A stretch of DNA of 48,359 bases from the NCBI GenBank assembly GCA_964491015.1, contig CAZBEY010000009.1, forward strand, positions 1 through 48,359, in the 5' to 3' direction. Shown in pieces: positions 11,686 through 22,800 of this stretch; positions within the stretch are counted from its first letter, which is position 1, and the number at the start of each line of letters is the position of its first letter. Below the pieces are notes generated by a model. That model was not told where the DNA came from, searched no databases, and worked only from the letters and a program-made list of their open reading frames with translations. The stretch comes from JADFRD01 sp964491015. Lineage in GTDB: Bacteria; Fidelibacterota; Marinisomatia; Marinisomatales; TCS55. Position numbers and translations under genes: made by a program.

Positions 11686-14600
11686 ATGAGAAAGAACTTT
11701 GCAACCATATTAACAATTTTATCCGTCTCATTTGCTGCGCAGATAACTGTGGACGGGAATGCGTATTTAGAAAATCAGCAGGATCATTCTTCAATAAGAG
11801 TGCAGTTTACAGCAATATCACCTAGCGCAGCTACGGATTCCACAACAACAAGTTCAGATGGTGGATATACAATTACTTTGGAAGTAGGCATTTATAACGT
11901 AGAGTTTTCCAAAGACAATTATCTTCCTCAATATATCAGCAATCTTTACATAACTGAGAGCACAACATTATCCGATGTGACACTTCAATCGGGCACTATT
12001 GTTGATATTTCTGATACACTTTCCGGCACACTCACTTCCGATCATATTTACAGAGTTACAGGTGATTTGATTGTTCCACAGGATTCAACACTGACTATAA
12101 ACCCAGGAGTTAGAATCATGTTCGCCGGCGATTACAACCTCAGCTGCTATGGTCCCGTTACTGCAATTGGAACGGAGCAGGATTCGATCTATTTTACCTC
12201 TGCCATGTCTCCACCCGCTGCCGGAGATTGGGGAGGAGTGTATGTCCAATATAATAATAATGATTCAACCAATATTGCCAATCAGTTTGATTATTGTGTA
12301 TTCAGTTATGGTCGTGGAAATAACGGTCAATTGGAAATCAGTTCATCGTTGGTGTCAATCAACCATTCATCTTTCCGAACGAGTAGTCGGGGTGATCTGT
12401 ATCTATCTTATTCTTATGGAATTGTTAACAATTCCAATTTTTCCGGGGGAAGTAGTAATTATTGGAATATTAATAATAATCGTTCTGAAGTCTATTATAG
12501 AGATATATTGTTAACAGATTTCGATGACGCCTTTTATGTTAGTAACTTCTCAGAGGTAGAACTTAAAACATCCTCTTTTTTAAATGGTAATCGACGTGCA
12601 TTATATACCAGTGGTTGGGCGACGGCTACAGTTGATTCCTGCACGTTTAATAATATACAAAACGATTGGACAGTACAATTTCATGATGTCTCATTAATTA
12701 CTTTTACAAATAACGTTCTGGAGGATGTTAATTCGCATAACGTTCTGGGTGTCTGGAGTGACGCGCATGTAGACATTTTGAATAACTATATTGAGGGATT
12801 ACTTTATTATTCCGGTTATAATAATAATTCTCGGAATCAGACACACCGACCCCAGATTAGTAATAATATTATTGTGAGGCATCCACAAGACTGCTGCTAC
12901 GAAGGTTTACAAATTGAATATAACAATAGACTGATTGAAGCGCACCATAACACAATCGTTGGTTTTTCAAACGGATATCGGGGAATTTACCTTTATAATA
13001 ATGATTCCCTATCAATACATAGCAATATTGTATTTGGAAATAGTAACGGAATCAACTCAAATAATAATGGCTACCTGGATATATCGTACAATTCCTTTTA
13101 CGCAAATAATAATCTGACCCAAGATGACGATTTTCCCCAGGGATTTGGTGACATCATCGCTACAAACAGTAACGGTGATCCGGCAGATATATATTCTAAT
13201 ATTTTTCTGGATCCACAGTTTGAGAATTATATCGATTATGAATTAATGGTATCTTCACCTGCCATTAATGCCGGCAGTCCGGATTATCTGGATGTGGATG
13301 GAACTGTCTCCGATATGGGCGCCAAACCGTTTTATTTTCCATTTTTAATAGATCATACGCCACTTAGCTCCACCACCAGCGATACTGTAGGGCCTTACTC
13401 AGTAAGCACTACTGTTACGCCATTATTGAATCAATCTATTTCGTCTACATTATTTTATCAGGTTACCCCGGATGGCTTTTATGCTGATAATGGAAACAAT
13501 ACTGCTTTAGACTTTGACGGTATTAATTCCGGTGATCGTGTGGAAATTCCCCACAATAACAGTTATTATTTTGGAAACACAATTACAGTAGAAACTTGGA
13601 TTAAACCCAATTCGACCGGGAATACATACATTATCTCAAATCGTGCAAATAACGGAACGGAAGGTTTTTTACTCACTTATGATAGTTGGGATCGCAGAAT
13701 CCGGTGGCATATTTGGACCAACACAGGTAGCAGCAGCTGGGATGGGAACACCCAGTTGAATGTTGGTCAGTGGTATCATGTTGCGGCCACTTACGATGGA
13801 AATGTTGCAAAATTGTACATCAATGGAGTACAGGATGGAAATTGGAATTGGCAGAATACTGGTACGATCAATTATTCACCGGACGGACTGACAGTTGGTT
13901 ATCGCCGGCATCACGGCCAAGAATTTAACGGATCAATTGACGATGTAAGGATTTGGAATACTGCCAGGACATCTGGTAAAATTTTATCAAATATGAACCG
14001 AGAGCTTTTTGGTACTGAAACCGGGCTCGTCGGATACTGGCGCTTCAATGAAGGTTCTGGTACAATAGCAACTGATTATTCGAATAATCAAAACAATGGC
14101 AATATCATAAACGCCTCATATACTCCTTACGCACCCAATTTACTCCCGGCAGAAGGATTTGTTGAATCTGATTGGACTTCAGTGATCATGACCAATACAA
14201 CAGGTAATTACTATTCCGGTGACATACCCGGACAATCATTATTCAACAGCGTAGATTATTTTATTGAAATTACTGACGGATCAGATACACTAACATCACC
14301 TTATTACGTACCATATGAATATCATCGTTTCAACGTCAGTTTGTTTGAATCTTTAGTTGATTTTAACGCTGTTTCCCAAAATGACGGAGCCATTGCATTG
14401 ACCTGGGGAACCCCTGTACCAATTGGCAGTACCTTATTGGGTTACAATCTATATTATAGTACTGATCCTGATGTGGAAATTTCAACTGAAAACCAGCTAT
14501 CATCTTTCTTCTCAGGAGAAAATAGTTATACTCATGATGGTTTGGAGGAAGGAATATTATATTACTACAAAGTAACCGGTATTTTTGACGATGGAAACAG

Positions 14601-17600
14601 CAGCGAATTAGTCATCGCTGATGAGGAATCTGCCATTTCTGATAACAGTATGATTGTCGCTGCCTATGGAATAGTACAGGTAGAAGATGCGACGGATCAT
14701 TCCGGTGTAAAAATTGTATTTCGTCCAGAAACTTCCTCAGGTGAATTAGATAGTGTTTTAACAGATAGTACAGGTTTCTTTGACATTGTATTACCCATTT
14801 CTATTTATTCTGTTGATATTACAAAAGAGGGTTGCGTACCCGTCCACCTGCCTTCTGTTTTCCTCAGTAATAATTACGATTTTGGGACGATTCAATTAAT
14901 CGCCCGCGATGTAGTGGAAATATCAGGTTCAATATCCGGGACATTAGCATCAAATAAATATTACTTAGTGACAGGGAATTTGTCCATTTCAAGTAATGAT
15001 ACTCTCTGGATCGAACCGGGAGTTATTATTGCTTTTGAGGATTATTATCGAATTGATGCCCAAGGACCAATATTTGCTTTTGGGGCGGAAGAAGATTCCA
15101 TCATCTTTACATCCCATTCAAGCCAGCCAAGTCCCGGCGATTGGGAATATGTGCATCTTTATACCAATGCCAAAGGTTCAAGATTTGATTATTGCGTATT
15201 TGAAAATGGAGACGGCTGGAGTGAATGGGTCGCCAGTGGCGTCATACGCATCAACCACGTATCGGATGTTCATTTTAATCATTGCCGATTCAGTCATAAT
15301 CGTCGGGGAGCTATAGCCTTTTATGGGAGTTATAGAAATTATTCGGTACAAAATTCCATTTTTTCATATAACTACCAAGACCAAAACCAAGATGGAGGCG
15401 TTGTGAATGTGAGGCTATGGAGTCAAGGTGGAGATGTAATTATATCAGACAATACTTTCTATCAAAACTATGGTAATGATATAGCAGCTTACGAATGTGT
15501 TGGGTTAACCATATCAAATAATTCTTTCTATTCAGATTATAATAATTATGATAATCAGGCAATGTATCTGCGTGTAATCAAGCCTTTGATTATTACCGGA
15601 AACACACTAACAGGTTGTAACTATATCGGAATTCATCACGACTGTTTTGGAATTATTAAAAACAACTCAATCCAACACAATGTGCACTATACACATGGTA
15701 TTTATGTTAATCAGAGTACAATGGAAATTATCTCAAACAAAATTGTGAATTGTCGTGATGGGATTTACTACCAGAACAGCAGGAATTTTTCCGAAAACGA
15801 TTCTTATGAACATAAGATAAGCTATAACACGATTTACGATACATATGAAAACAGCTTGGAAATAAGAGATAATAGTAATGATTTAGAAATCAGCAGCAAT
15901 ACGATGGTCAATGCTGACCAGGACAATAACAATGGCTCTGATGGAGCAGCCGTATACCTGTACAATAATAGCGGTGATATTTTCCTGCATAGTAACGTTG
16001 TTACGGATAGCCGCTATGGTAGTTATGTCGAAAATAATGCGGGATCAATTGATATTAATAACAATAATTTTTGGAATAATGAAAATTTGTTATCAGGTTC
16101 TGGATATCCGACGGATATGGGGACTGTAAACAACGAGAATATCAACGGGGATCCATCCGATATTTATTCCAATATTTATCTCGATCCGCAGTTCGTGGAA
16201 GCGGACAGTAATGATTATTCTCTTTTGGGTACATCTCCATTAATTGATGCGGGATATATTATATACGCTGATCCTGATGGTTCAATTCTAGATATGGGCG
16301 CTCATTATTACGACCACGGAAATCCACATGACCTCGCTATAATCGATGGAAATGATCAAGAAGTTACTTTGGAATGGTCGGCGGTGAATCGAGATTCATT
16401 AACGGGTTATAATGTGTATTTCAAATTAGCGACCGAAACGGATTATTCTTTTAGTCAATTAACAACAGATACGACAGCATCTGTGTCAAGCCTGACGAAC
16501 AATCTGGATTACAAATTTGTTGTTACATCTGTTTATCCAAATTCCGAAAGTATCCATTCTGTCGCCGCTACCGGGCGGCCCGGTCTGGCAGAAATTAGTG
16601 TAAATCCACTTTATCTGATTCAAGATGCGGTTTCGACCGATACCGTAGACTTCAATTACACTATAATTAATTCCGGTACGAAAGATCTCATATTTAATTT
16701 ACAAAGCAATTCAACGCCGTTTACAAAACCAGATAATGTTGATTGGAGTTTACCGGAGAACCAGGACCGCATTACAGATAATATATGGGTTACACGATCA
16801 AATAGTAACGGATTGTTCAATGCCGCAACCCAGGGTAGTTGGAATGGCTGTGGGCCCGATGGAACTCAGTGGGCCTGGGGGCCAACCGAGGATGCAGCTG
16901 CTTCTGATTATAAATGCTGGAGGGATGCCGTATACGATAGCCCTTATGGCGGCCCCAAATATGCTTTAGTTGATGATCATGTAATGTCCCTTTACCTGAT
17001 TGAAGACGATCTATATTTTGATGTTATATGGCACAGCTGGACCAGTAATAATACTGGTGGCGGTTTTTCGTATACAAGACGGGATTTATTCGTATCTGAC
17101 GATCGGTTTAATGTAGTAAACGGTACGATGCTTCCAAACGATAGCTTGAACATTTTATTTCAAGTACCTCCTCCTGATCCTGGTGTATATGTTACTTCAA
17201 TACCCTTTTCAACAAATGATAAATCTGATCCTTACATTGAACTTCCATTATTATTGATGACGGACTACACTTTTATTCCTGCTTTACAGTTTTCTCCGGT
17301 TGTAGAAACAGGCGATCCGTTTTATTTTGTAATGAATGATGGCAATATTGATGGAGATGATTTTCAGGCAGGTGATGAGATAGCTATTTTTGATGGAGAC
17401 TCTTGTGTGGGAGCAGGAATATTTAATAATAATTATCCATTTGTTATTAAATGTTACGGATTCATTGAATCAAATCCGTATACGATCAAAATATGGGATA
17501 ACGGCCAATTCCGGTATGGTACCGGTGAAATAACGGATTTAATAATTGGTGATGGGACATTTACTGCAAGCGGCTTTAATGAAGGCTCTATCAATGGAAC

Positions 17601-18789
17601 TGTTTATTCAATAAATAATATTGATATAACGGCTAATCAGTTCAACCTTGTTTCATTGAATATGTTTCCGCAAGATCAAGATGCAGGTGCCGTCTTTGGA
17701 AATATTGATGGTTTAAAAATTGTTTATGATGATCATGGCGGTGCATTTATTCCCGATTACTCCATTAATACGATTGGGTCTGTTAATTTAACAGAAGGCT
17801 ATTACTTATTTTTTGATTCAACAAATGGTGAATTGAATTATCCGGGCTTGGATATTGATAATTCCAACTGGACACTAACGATAAATTCCAATCGTTGGAA
17901 TTACATTAGTTATTTACCTGAGACCGCTTCGGATACTTCAGTTTTTTCTGAAATACACGATTCAATTGATATCATAATAAGTGATGATGGCGGTTCTTGG
18001 ATTCCGTCAATGGATGTTAATACGATTGGAAATTTTGAACCCGGCAGGGGATATAAGATTTTCTTATCGGGAAATACTGATCTGAACTTTACGTATCCTA
18101 CTGTAACTCGTGTTTTGTCAAAGATACTAGCCAATGAGATTCCAGTAGTGAAACATTTTAAATACTACCGAACCGGTTTACCTTATACCATTGCAATTCA
18201 ATCAGCTGATTTTGAGGGAAGAAAACTCCAACATGGGGATGAAATTGGCATTTTCGATGACGAATTATGCGTTGGAGCAGGTGTTTTTATCGATGACTGG
18301 CCCCTTGCAATTACGGCTTGGGCCGGTGATGAAAATGTCGAAGTTCAGGGTTACACGAAGAATAAACCAATTGAATTAAAGCTGTTTTCAACAAAATATG
18401 AAACGGATTACCCGCTTTTTGCTGAATTCCTTAGTGAAGAAGAGACTCATTTTGAAGGGGCGAATTATTCTATTGTTCAGCGAGCATCGACGGGTGGAAA
18501 TGTTTTGCCGAATGCTTATGCTTTGGGAAATAATTATCCCAACCCGTTCAACCCAACAACGATTATTCCCTATCAGCTTCCTGAAGATGCTCATGTTCGC
18601 ATAGTTGTATATAATATGCTCGGACAAGAAATAGTAACGATACTGGATGAATTTCAATTGGCTAATTTCCATAGAGCGAGTTGGAAAGGAAAAGATGCCC
18701 GGGGGAAACCGGTTCCCAGCGGTGTCTATATTTATCGGCTGGAAACACCCGCTTATCATAAAAGCAAGAAACTACTTCTGTTAAAATAA
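11686..18789 (+). CDS. Giant T9SS-exported surface protein with two beta-helix domains
   Basis: 2367 residues. The ATG at 11686 is chosen over 11650 because it has a good AGAGG site and gives a clean signal peptide (residues 1-19). Domains in order: carboxypeptidase-regulatory-like 20-105; right-handed beta-helix 109-553; Ig-like 556-880 interrupted by a LamG domain 602-824; FN3 884-984; second regulatory-like 989-1072; second beta-helix 1079-1542; FN3 1545-1630; ASH-like 1632-1862 interrupted by a Trp/Gly-rich domain 1676-1800; GDEI-type module 1863-1978; a duplicated NTIG-containing unit 1979-2140; second GDEI module 2154-2265; T9SS sorting domain 2272-2367 (NNYPNPFNPTT ... NMLGQE ... SGVYIYRLE). 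Beta-helices and LamG often bind or cut polysaccharide, but no catalytic residues are evident. Likely an adhesin or glycan-binding surface protein. Confidence 0.85.
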   Translation: MRKNFATILTILSVSFAAQITVDGNAYLENQQDHSSIRVQFTAISPSAATDSTTTSSDGGYTITLEVGIYNVEFSKDNYLPQYISNLYITESTTLSDVTLQSGTIVDISDTLSGTLTSDHIYRVTGDLIVPQDSTLTINPGVRIMFAGDYNLSCYGPVTAIGTEQDSIYFTSAMSPPAAGDWGGVYVQYNNNDSTNIANQFDYCVFSYGRGNNGQLEISSSLVSINHSSFRTSSRGDLYLSYSYGIVNNSNFSGGSSNYWNINNNRSEVYYRDILLTDFDDAFYVSNFSEVELKTSSFLNGNRRALYTSGWATATVDSCTFNNIQNDWTVQFHDVSLITFTNNVLEDVNSHNVLGVWSDAHVDILNNYIEGLLYYSGYNNNSRNQTHRPQISNNIIVRHPQDCCYEGLQIEYNNRLIEAHHNTIVGFSNGYRGIYLYNNDSLSIHSNIVFGNSNGINSNNNGYLDISYNSFYANNNLTQDDDFPQGFGDIIATNSNGDPADIYSNIFLDPQFENYIDYELMVSSPAINAGSPDYLDVDGTVSDMGAKPFYFPFLIDHTPLSSTTSDTVGPYSVSTTVTPLLNQSISSTLFYQVTPDGFYADNGNNTALDFDGINSGDRVEIPHNNSYYFGNTITVETWIKPNSTGNTYIISNRANNGTEGFLLTYDSWDRRIRWHIWTNTGSSSWDGNTQLNVGQWYHVAATYDGNVAKLYINGVQDGNWNWQNTGTINYSPDGLTVGYRRHHGQEFNGSIDDVRIWNTARTSGKILSNMNRELFGTETGLVGYWRFNEGSGTIATDYSNNQNNGNIINASYTPYAPNLLPAEGFVESDWTSVIMTNTTGNYYSGDIPGQSLFNSVDYFIEITDGSDTLTSPYYVPYEYHRFNVSLFESLVDFNAVSQNDGAIALTWGTPVPIGSTLLGYNLYYSTDPDVEISTENQLSSFFSGENSYTHDGLEEGILYYYKVTGIFDDGNSSELVIADEESAISDNSMIVAAYGIVQVEDATDHSGVKIVFRPETSSGELDSVLTDSTGFFDIVLPISIYSVDITKEGCVPVHLPSVFLSNNYDFGTIQLIARDVVEISGSISGTLASNKYYLVTGNLSISSNDTLWIEPGVIIAFEDYYRIDAQGPIFAFGAEEDSIIFTSHSSQPSPGDWEYVHLYTNAKGSRFDYCVFENGDGWSEWVASGVIRINHVSDVHFNHCRFSHNRRGAIAFYGSYRNYSVQNSIFSYNYQDQNQDGGVVNVRLWSQGGDVIISDNTFYQNYGNDIAAYECVGLTISNNSFYSDYNNYDNQAMYLRVIKPLIITGNTLTGCNYIGIHHDCFGIIKNNSIQHNVHYTHGIYVNQSTMEIISNKIVNCRDGIYYQNSRNFSENDSYEHKISYNTIYDTYENSLEIRDNSNDLEISSNTMVNADQDNNNGSDGAAVYLYNNSGDIFLHSNVVTDSRYGSYVENNAGSIDINNNNFWNNENLLSGSGYPTDMGTVNNENINGDPSDIYSNIYLDPQFVEADSNDYSLLGTSPLIDAGYIIYADPDGSILDMGAHYYDHGNPHDLAIIDGNDQEVTLEWSAVNRDSLTGYNVYFKLATETDYSFSQLTTDTTASVSSLTNNLDYKFVVTSVYPNSESIHSVAATGRPGLAEISVNPLYLIQDAVSTDTVDFNYTIINSGTKDLIFNLQSNSTPFTKPDNVDWSLPENQDRITDNIWVTRSNSNGLFNAATQGSWNGCGPDGTQWAWGPTEDAAASDYKCWRDAVYDSPYGGPKYALVDDHVMSLYLIEDDLYFDVIWHSWTSNNTGGGFSYTRRDLFVSDDRFNVVNGTMLPNDSLNILFQVPPPDPGVYVTSIPFSTNDKSDPYIELPLLLMTDYTFIPALQFSPVVETGDPFYFVMNDGNIDGDDFQAGDEIAIFDGDSCVGAGIFNNNYPFVIKCYGFIESNPYTIKIWDNGQFRYGTGEITDLIIGDGTFTASGFNEGSINGTVYSINNIDITANQFNLVSLNMFPQDQDAGAVFGNIDGLKIVYDDHGGAFIPDYSINTIGSVNLTEGYYLFFDSTNGELNYPGLDIDNSNWTLTINSNRWNYISYLPETASDTSVFSEIHDSIDIIISDDGGSWIPSMDVNTIGNFEPGRGYKIFLSGNTDLNFTYPTVTRVLSKILANEIPVVKHFKYYRTGLPYTIAIQSADFEGRKLQHGDEIGIFDDELCVGAGVFIDDWPLAITAWAGDENVEVQGYTKNKPIELKLFSTKYETDYPLFAEFLSEEETHFEGANYSIVQRASTGGNVLPNAYALGNNYPNPFNPTTIIPYQLPEDAHVRIVVYNMLGQEIVTILDEFQLANFHRASWKGKDARGKPVPSGVYIYRLETPAYHKSKKLLLLK

Positions 18790-18801
18790 CAGGGGACCCC
18801 A

Positions 18802-19836
18802 TTGAAATCTGTATTAATAACTGCATTAATGGTCATGAATTGGACAGCACATCCTCAAAGTCACTTTGTGCCGGTCGATTCAACCGGGCTGCCGTACCAA
18901 GTGATTATCTTGGCTGACAGTGGAAATGGTTATCGGCTTCAATCCGGTGATGAAATCGGTTTATTTGCAGATACTCTATGTGTTGGCGCTGACACCTATA
19001 CCGGGCCCGGCAATTTTACTGTGACTGCCTGGGAAGGTTCTGATCAATACGACCTCCCCGGTTTTGATAATGGTGATTCAATCCGTATTTTTATCTGGAC
19101 AGATATAGGCAATGGTCTTGATGAATATGAATTGATCCCTGCTTATACAACCGGAAACGGTACGTTTGGATATAGTTCTTTCTCTGCATGTAATGTTACA
19201 TTAGCAGTTCCGGTATTAGAAGTAACTGAAACAGAAAATGACTTTGGAACGGTGCCGATTGGTGAAGAATCGGACGGATGGACATTTACCATAAAGAATT
19301 CAGGGCTGGCACCTATGACATTTGGACTATCTCTCAGGGAAAATTCGGTTTTTACATTATCCTATTACACAATTTCCTCATTAATTCCCAAAGATTCCTT
19401 GCAGGTTAGCGTTCATTTTGTTCCTTTTGAATCAGGCGTATTTATGGATACAATATTTCTCACTAGTACAGACCCAGTAAACGGTACTGCGGAAATTATC
19501 CTTCATGGAACAGGTGAAGATACTTCCACCATATCAGTAGTATTAGATAACATTCCTCTTTCATTTGAGTTAAAACAAAATTTCCCGAATCCATTCAATT
19601 CCAATACGCAAATATATTTTGGCCTATCGTATGCATCTCCCGTTGAGATGGGAGTTTACGATATTCAGGGTGACCGTATTCGTACTCTTGTGCAAAATAA
19701 TATTGAAGCTGGGTTTCACACCATAACCTGGAATGGCCGTAATGATGCCGGTCAGTCTGTGAGCAGCGGATTATATTTTTACCTGTTACGTGCCGGACGA
19801 TTTACTGAAGCGAGAAAGATGGTGTTAATCAAATGA
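18802..19836 (+). CDS. T9SS-exported protein: GDEI module, ASH domain, sorting domain
   Basis: 344 residues from a TTG start with AGGGG 6 bases upstream, 12 bases after the giant gene, so the two are almost surely co-transcribed. Signal peptide about 1-19. Residues 21-135 are one copy of the shared module (STGLPYQVI ... SGDEIGLFADTLCVGA ... ITIW-like strand ... LPGFDNGDSIRIF). Residues 137-238 are an ASH (ASPM/SPD-2/Hydin) beta-sandwich (FGTVPIGEESDGWTF ... IILHGTG). Residues about 250-344 are a T9SS sorting domain (QNFPNPFNSNTQIYF ... SGLYFYLL). It reads as the minimal form of the architecture found in its two giant neighbours. No enzymatic motif is visible. Confidence 0.85.
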   Translation: MKSVLITALMVMNWTAHPQSHFVPVDSTGLPYQVIILADSGNGYRLQSGDEIGLFADTLCVGADTYTGPGNFTVTAWEGSDQYDLPGFDNGDSIRIFIWTDIGNGLDEYELIPAYTTGNGTFGYSSFSACNVTLAVPVLEVTETENDFGTVPIGEESDGWTFTIKNSGLAPMTFGLSLRENSVFTLSYYTISSLIPKDSLQVSVHFVPFESGVFMDTIFLTSTDPVNGTAEIILHGTGEDTSTISVVLDNIPLSFELKQNFPNPFNSNTQIYFGLSYASPVEMGVYDIQGDRIRTLVQNNIEAGFHTITWNGRNDAGQSVSSGLYFYLLRAGRFTEARKMVLIK

Positions 19837-19860
19837 TATTAGCATTTACAAAAAATCAAA

Positions 19861-19877
19861 AAACCTTTCAAAGGTTT
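19861..19877 (+). other. Short hairpin between the second and third cargo genes
   Basis: AAACCTT (19861-19867), loop TCA, AAGGTTT (19871-19877): a 7-bp stem located 6 bases before the GAGGA ribosome site of the next gene. No T-run follows on this strand, so it is not a convincing terminator. It could stabilise or partly separate the two messages. Confidence 0.35.
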
Positions 19878-19894
19878 CTGTAGAGGAACTTTAA

Positions 19895-22800
19895 ATGCTA
19901 TGTAGAATAAATTATTCTTTTACTTTGATAATAGTTTTCGTCCTTATTTCGGGACTCAATTTTTTGGAGGGCGGATGGCAATATCGAAAAGAAATCACCA
20001 TCAATTCAACTGGAGCAGAACTGACGGATTACCAAGTAGTATTAACTTTAACGCCGACTAATTTCAATTATGAAAACGCAGATGGAGCCGATGGGCATGA
20101 TATAAGGTTTTCAACAGATTCAACTGGTAATGTTGGTCAGGATATTCATTATTGGATTGAAGAATGGCTCGAGAATGATACAAGCAAAATTTGGTTAAAA
20201 ATTCCTTCCATTCCGGCATGGGGTAATGAAATTATTTATATGTTCTATGGAAACACCAGTGCTGCAACAGCTAGTAATGGAGATTCAACCTTTTTTGTAT
20301 ATGAAAATTTTGATAGTGATGATAATGAATGGATGGAATACGATCCAGATGGCGTTATTACGTTGGATTATAGTAATGATCAAAGACTTGAATACACTAA
20401 TTGGCATAGATATAATCCAGGCGGTGTCTATAAAGCTTATGCTCCACCGGAAAGTTTCATTCTCGAATACGATTTTAATATGGAGAGCGGCGGGGGGAAT
20501 CGGTGTAGCGTAGGTCCAATGATCGGTGATTCTTTAGGCTCATGGGGTGATCAACAAAATGCTGTCTACTTATCTTATTGGAGGGGATCAGGAAGAGCAC
20601 GTATCATGTTATATAATCGAGCAGGCGGAGTATCTAATCTGATAGGGGAAATATTTATGAGTGAGGGTACGAGCTATTACCCCCAACTGCACTATATTCA
20701 AGCAGGAGATAGTACTTTCTGTCAATTAAGTATCTTTTCTGATGCTAACCGTACAACTCATATTTCAGGAAGTCCGGTTAGTAATAATATATATTTGCCG
20801 AATCCTGGTTTTAAATACTTTTTCCCAGCCGTGAATCATGGTTGGAACATCCCAACATCAGAAACGGAATTTACAACAGGATGGATGGACAATTACCGAT
20901 TACGTACCTATGCAACCACCAACCCAACTATAGCTATTAACATTGCAGAGTTAAATGGAAATTGGGCATTACTAGATATTCCATCTGCTCCAACCAACCT
21001 CACTGCTGCACCGGGCAATTCTCAAATTACCCTAACCTGGACAGCAAATAGTGAAAGCGATCTGGCATCATATCTGGTTTATGGAGACACCAGCTCCAGT
21101 CCAACCACCTTACTTTCAACAATTCCCGCAGGCACTGAAACCTACACTCATACCGGTCTTACCAACGGAACCACCTATTATTACCGGTTATTTGCCGTGG
21201 ACGATTCAGGGAATGAGAGTAATGAGTCAGAAGTCGTGAGCGCTGCACCGCGGGAAATTAGACCTTTACATTTTGTTCAGGTTGAGCCTACCGGTTTACC
21301 CTACAATATTGTGATTGATTCTGTTTCATTAACAGGATTTGAATTTTCATTGGATGATACGCTGGGGGTTTTTGATGATACTCTTTGCGTAGGACTTGCT
21401 CCGGTTTCTCAAAATTTTATAAACGGACAGAAGATGAACCTGGTAACATGGGAGAGCGGCACTGATTATAATTTGCCCGGGTTTACAAAAGGAAATTCAA
21501 TTCGAATTGCAGTATTATCCCATTATTTTGGTGAAAGGGAAGTATTCGATCCTATCCCAAATTATATTATCGGGGATGGGACATTTGGTTTTGGAAGTTA
21601 CTCATCACTAGATATAGGAATAGACGTTGATGATGTGCCCATCTTTGATGCAAATTTTTCAAATGTGTCATTTGGTGCGGTTCCAATTTATGAAACAGCC
21701 ACAGAAACAATATTGATTTCAAATAACGGTACTCGAAATATGATTATTAGAGATATTATTTCTAATCATTCCGTTTTTTCCACAGAAAATTATTATGGCT
21801 CAATCATTCTTCCTGGTGAGAGTTTATCGATACAATTACATTTTTCACCATCAAGTGTAGGGTCTTTCACCGGTGAACTGTCGATATTCTATAATAATCC
21901 TGAGAATTCCCCTCAACGAATGGGGCTAACAGGGATTGCGACACAAACATTAGCCCCCCAAATGACAGGGTATTCCAATACGATTAACATGGGAGAAATC
22001 ACTGCCGGGGATACGGTTTTATTGGACTGGTTTGTACAAAATACCGGTAATGATACATTGAGAGTTTCGGATATATATACAAATGATTATCATTTTAATT
22101 CAGCATTGAGTGCTTTTCAGCTCGAACCGGGCGGGTTGATTTCCGTGCCTTTAGAATTTGTTCCTGACGGAAGGGGTTTATATTCAACAACTATGTATTT
22201 TTCCCATAATGCTCCAAATGTTAACCAGAATTGGATTGATCTTTCCGGGGTAGGTTACGATGGATATTTTAAAATGGTTCAGCCAACAGGCCTTCCCTAT
22301 ACAATCATTGTGGATTCCGTTTCAGTGGATCACATGGGTTTAAATTATGGAGAAGAAATCGGTGTATTTGCTGGCCCTTTATGCGTTGGCGTCGGTGTTA
22401 AAGGACTGGCAGGAAACATACAGATTGTTGCTTGGCAGAAAGATGAAAATTATAATTTACCCGGTTTTTCATCTGGTGATTCAATTTCGTATAAATTTTG
22501 GGGTTATCGGTATGATGAAAATAGAGAAGTTGATTTAATATCGGATTATGATGCAGGGGATGGATATTTCAGTTACGACCCCTTATCGGTTGTGATCTTA
22601 TCCGGCTTAACCGGTTTTTCCTCTTCAATAAAAACATCTGTTGAAAAAATTGTATTTGGAACATCACTCGTCAATAATAATATTTCACAAAGTATAGGTA
22701 TTTCCAATGAGGGGAATGCTAATTTGAATATCAGCGATATACAATTTAGCTCAAATGTATTTTTTACAAATCGTTCATCTTTATCAATGCCTCCGGACTC

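Noticed and set aside
18388..18759. A 123-codon minus-strand frame opposite the sorting domain of the first giant protein
   Set aside because: The + strand has a clear T9SS sorting domain; the reverse frame shows no domain.
19861..19877. Terminator between the second and third cargo genes
   Set aside because: The hairpin has no T-run on the + strand and the stem is short; kept only as an uncharacterised hairpin.
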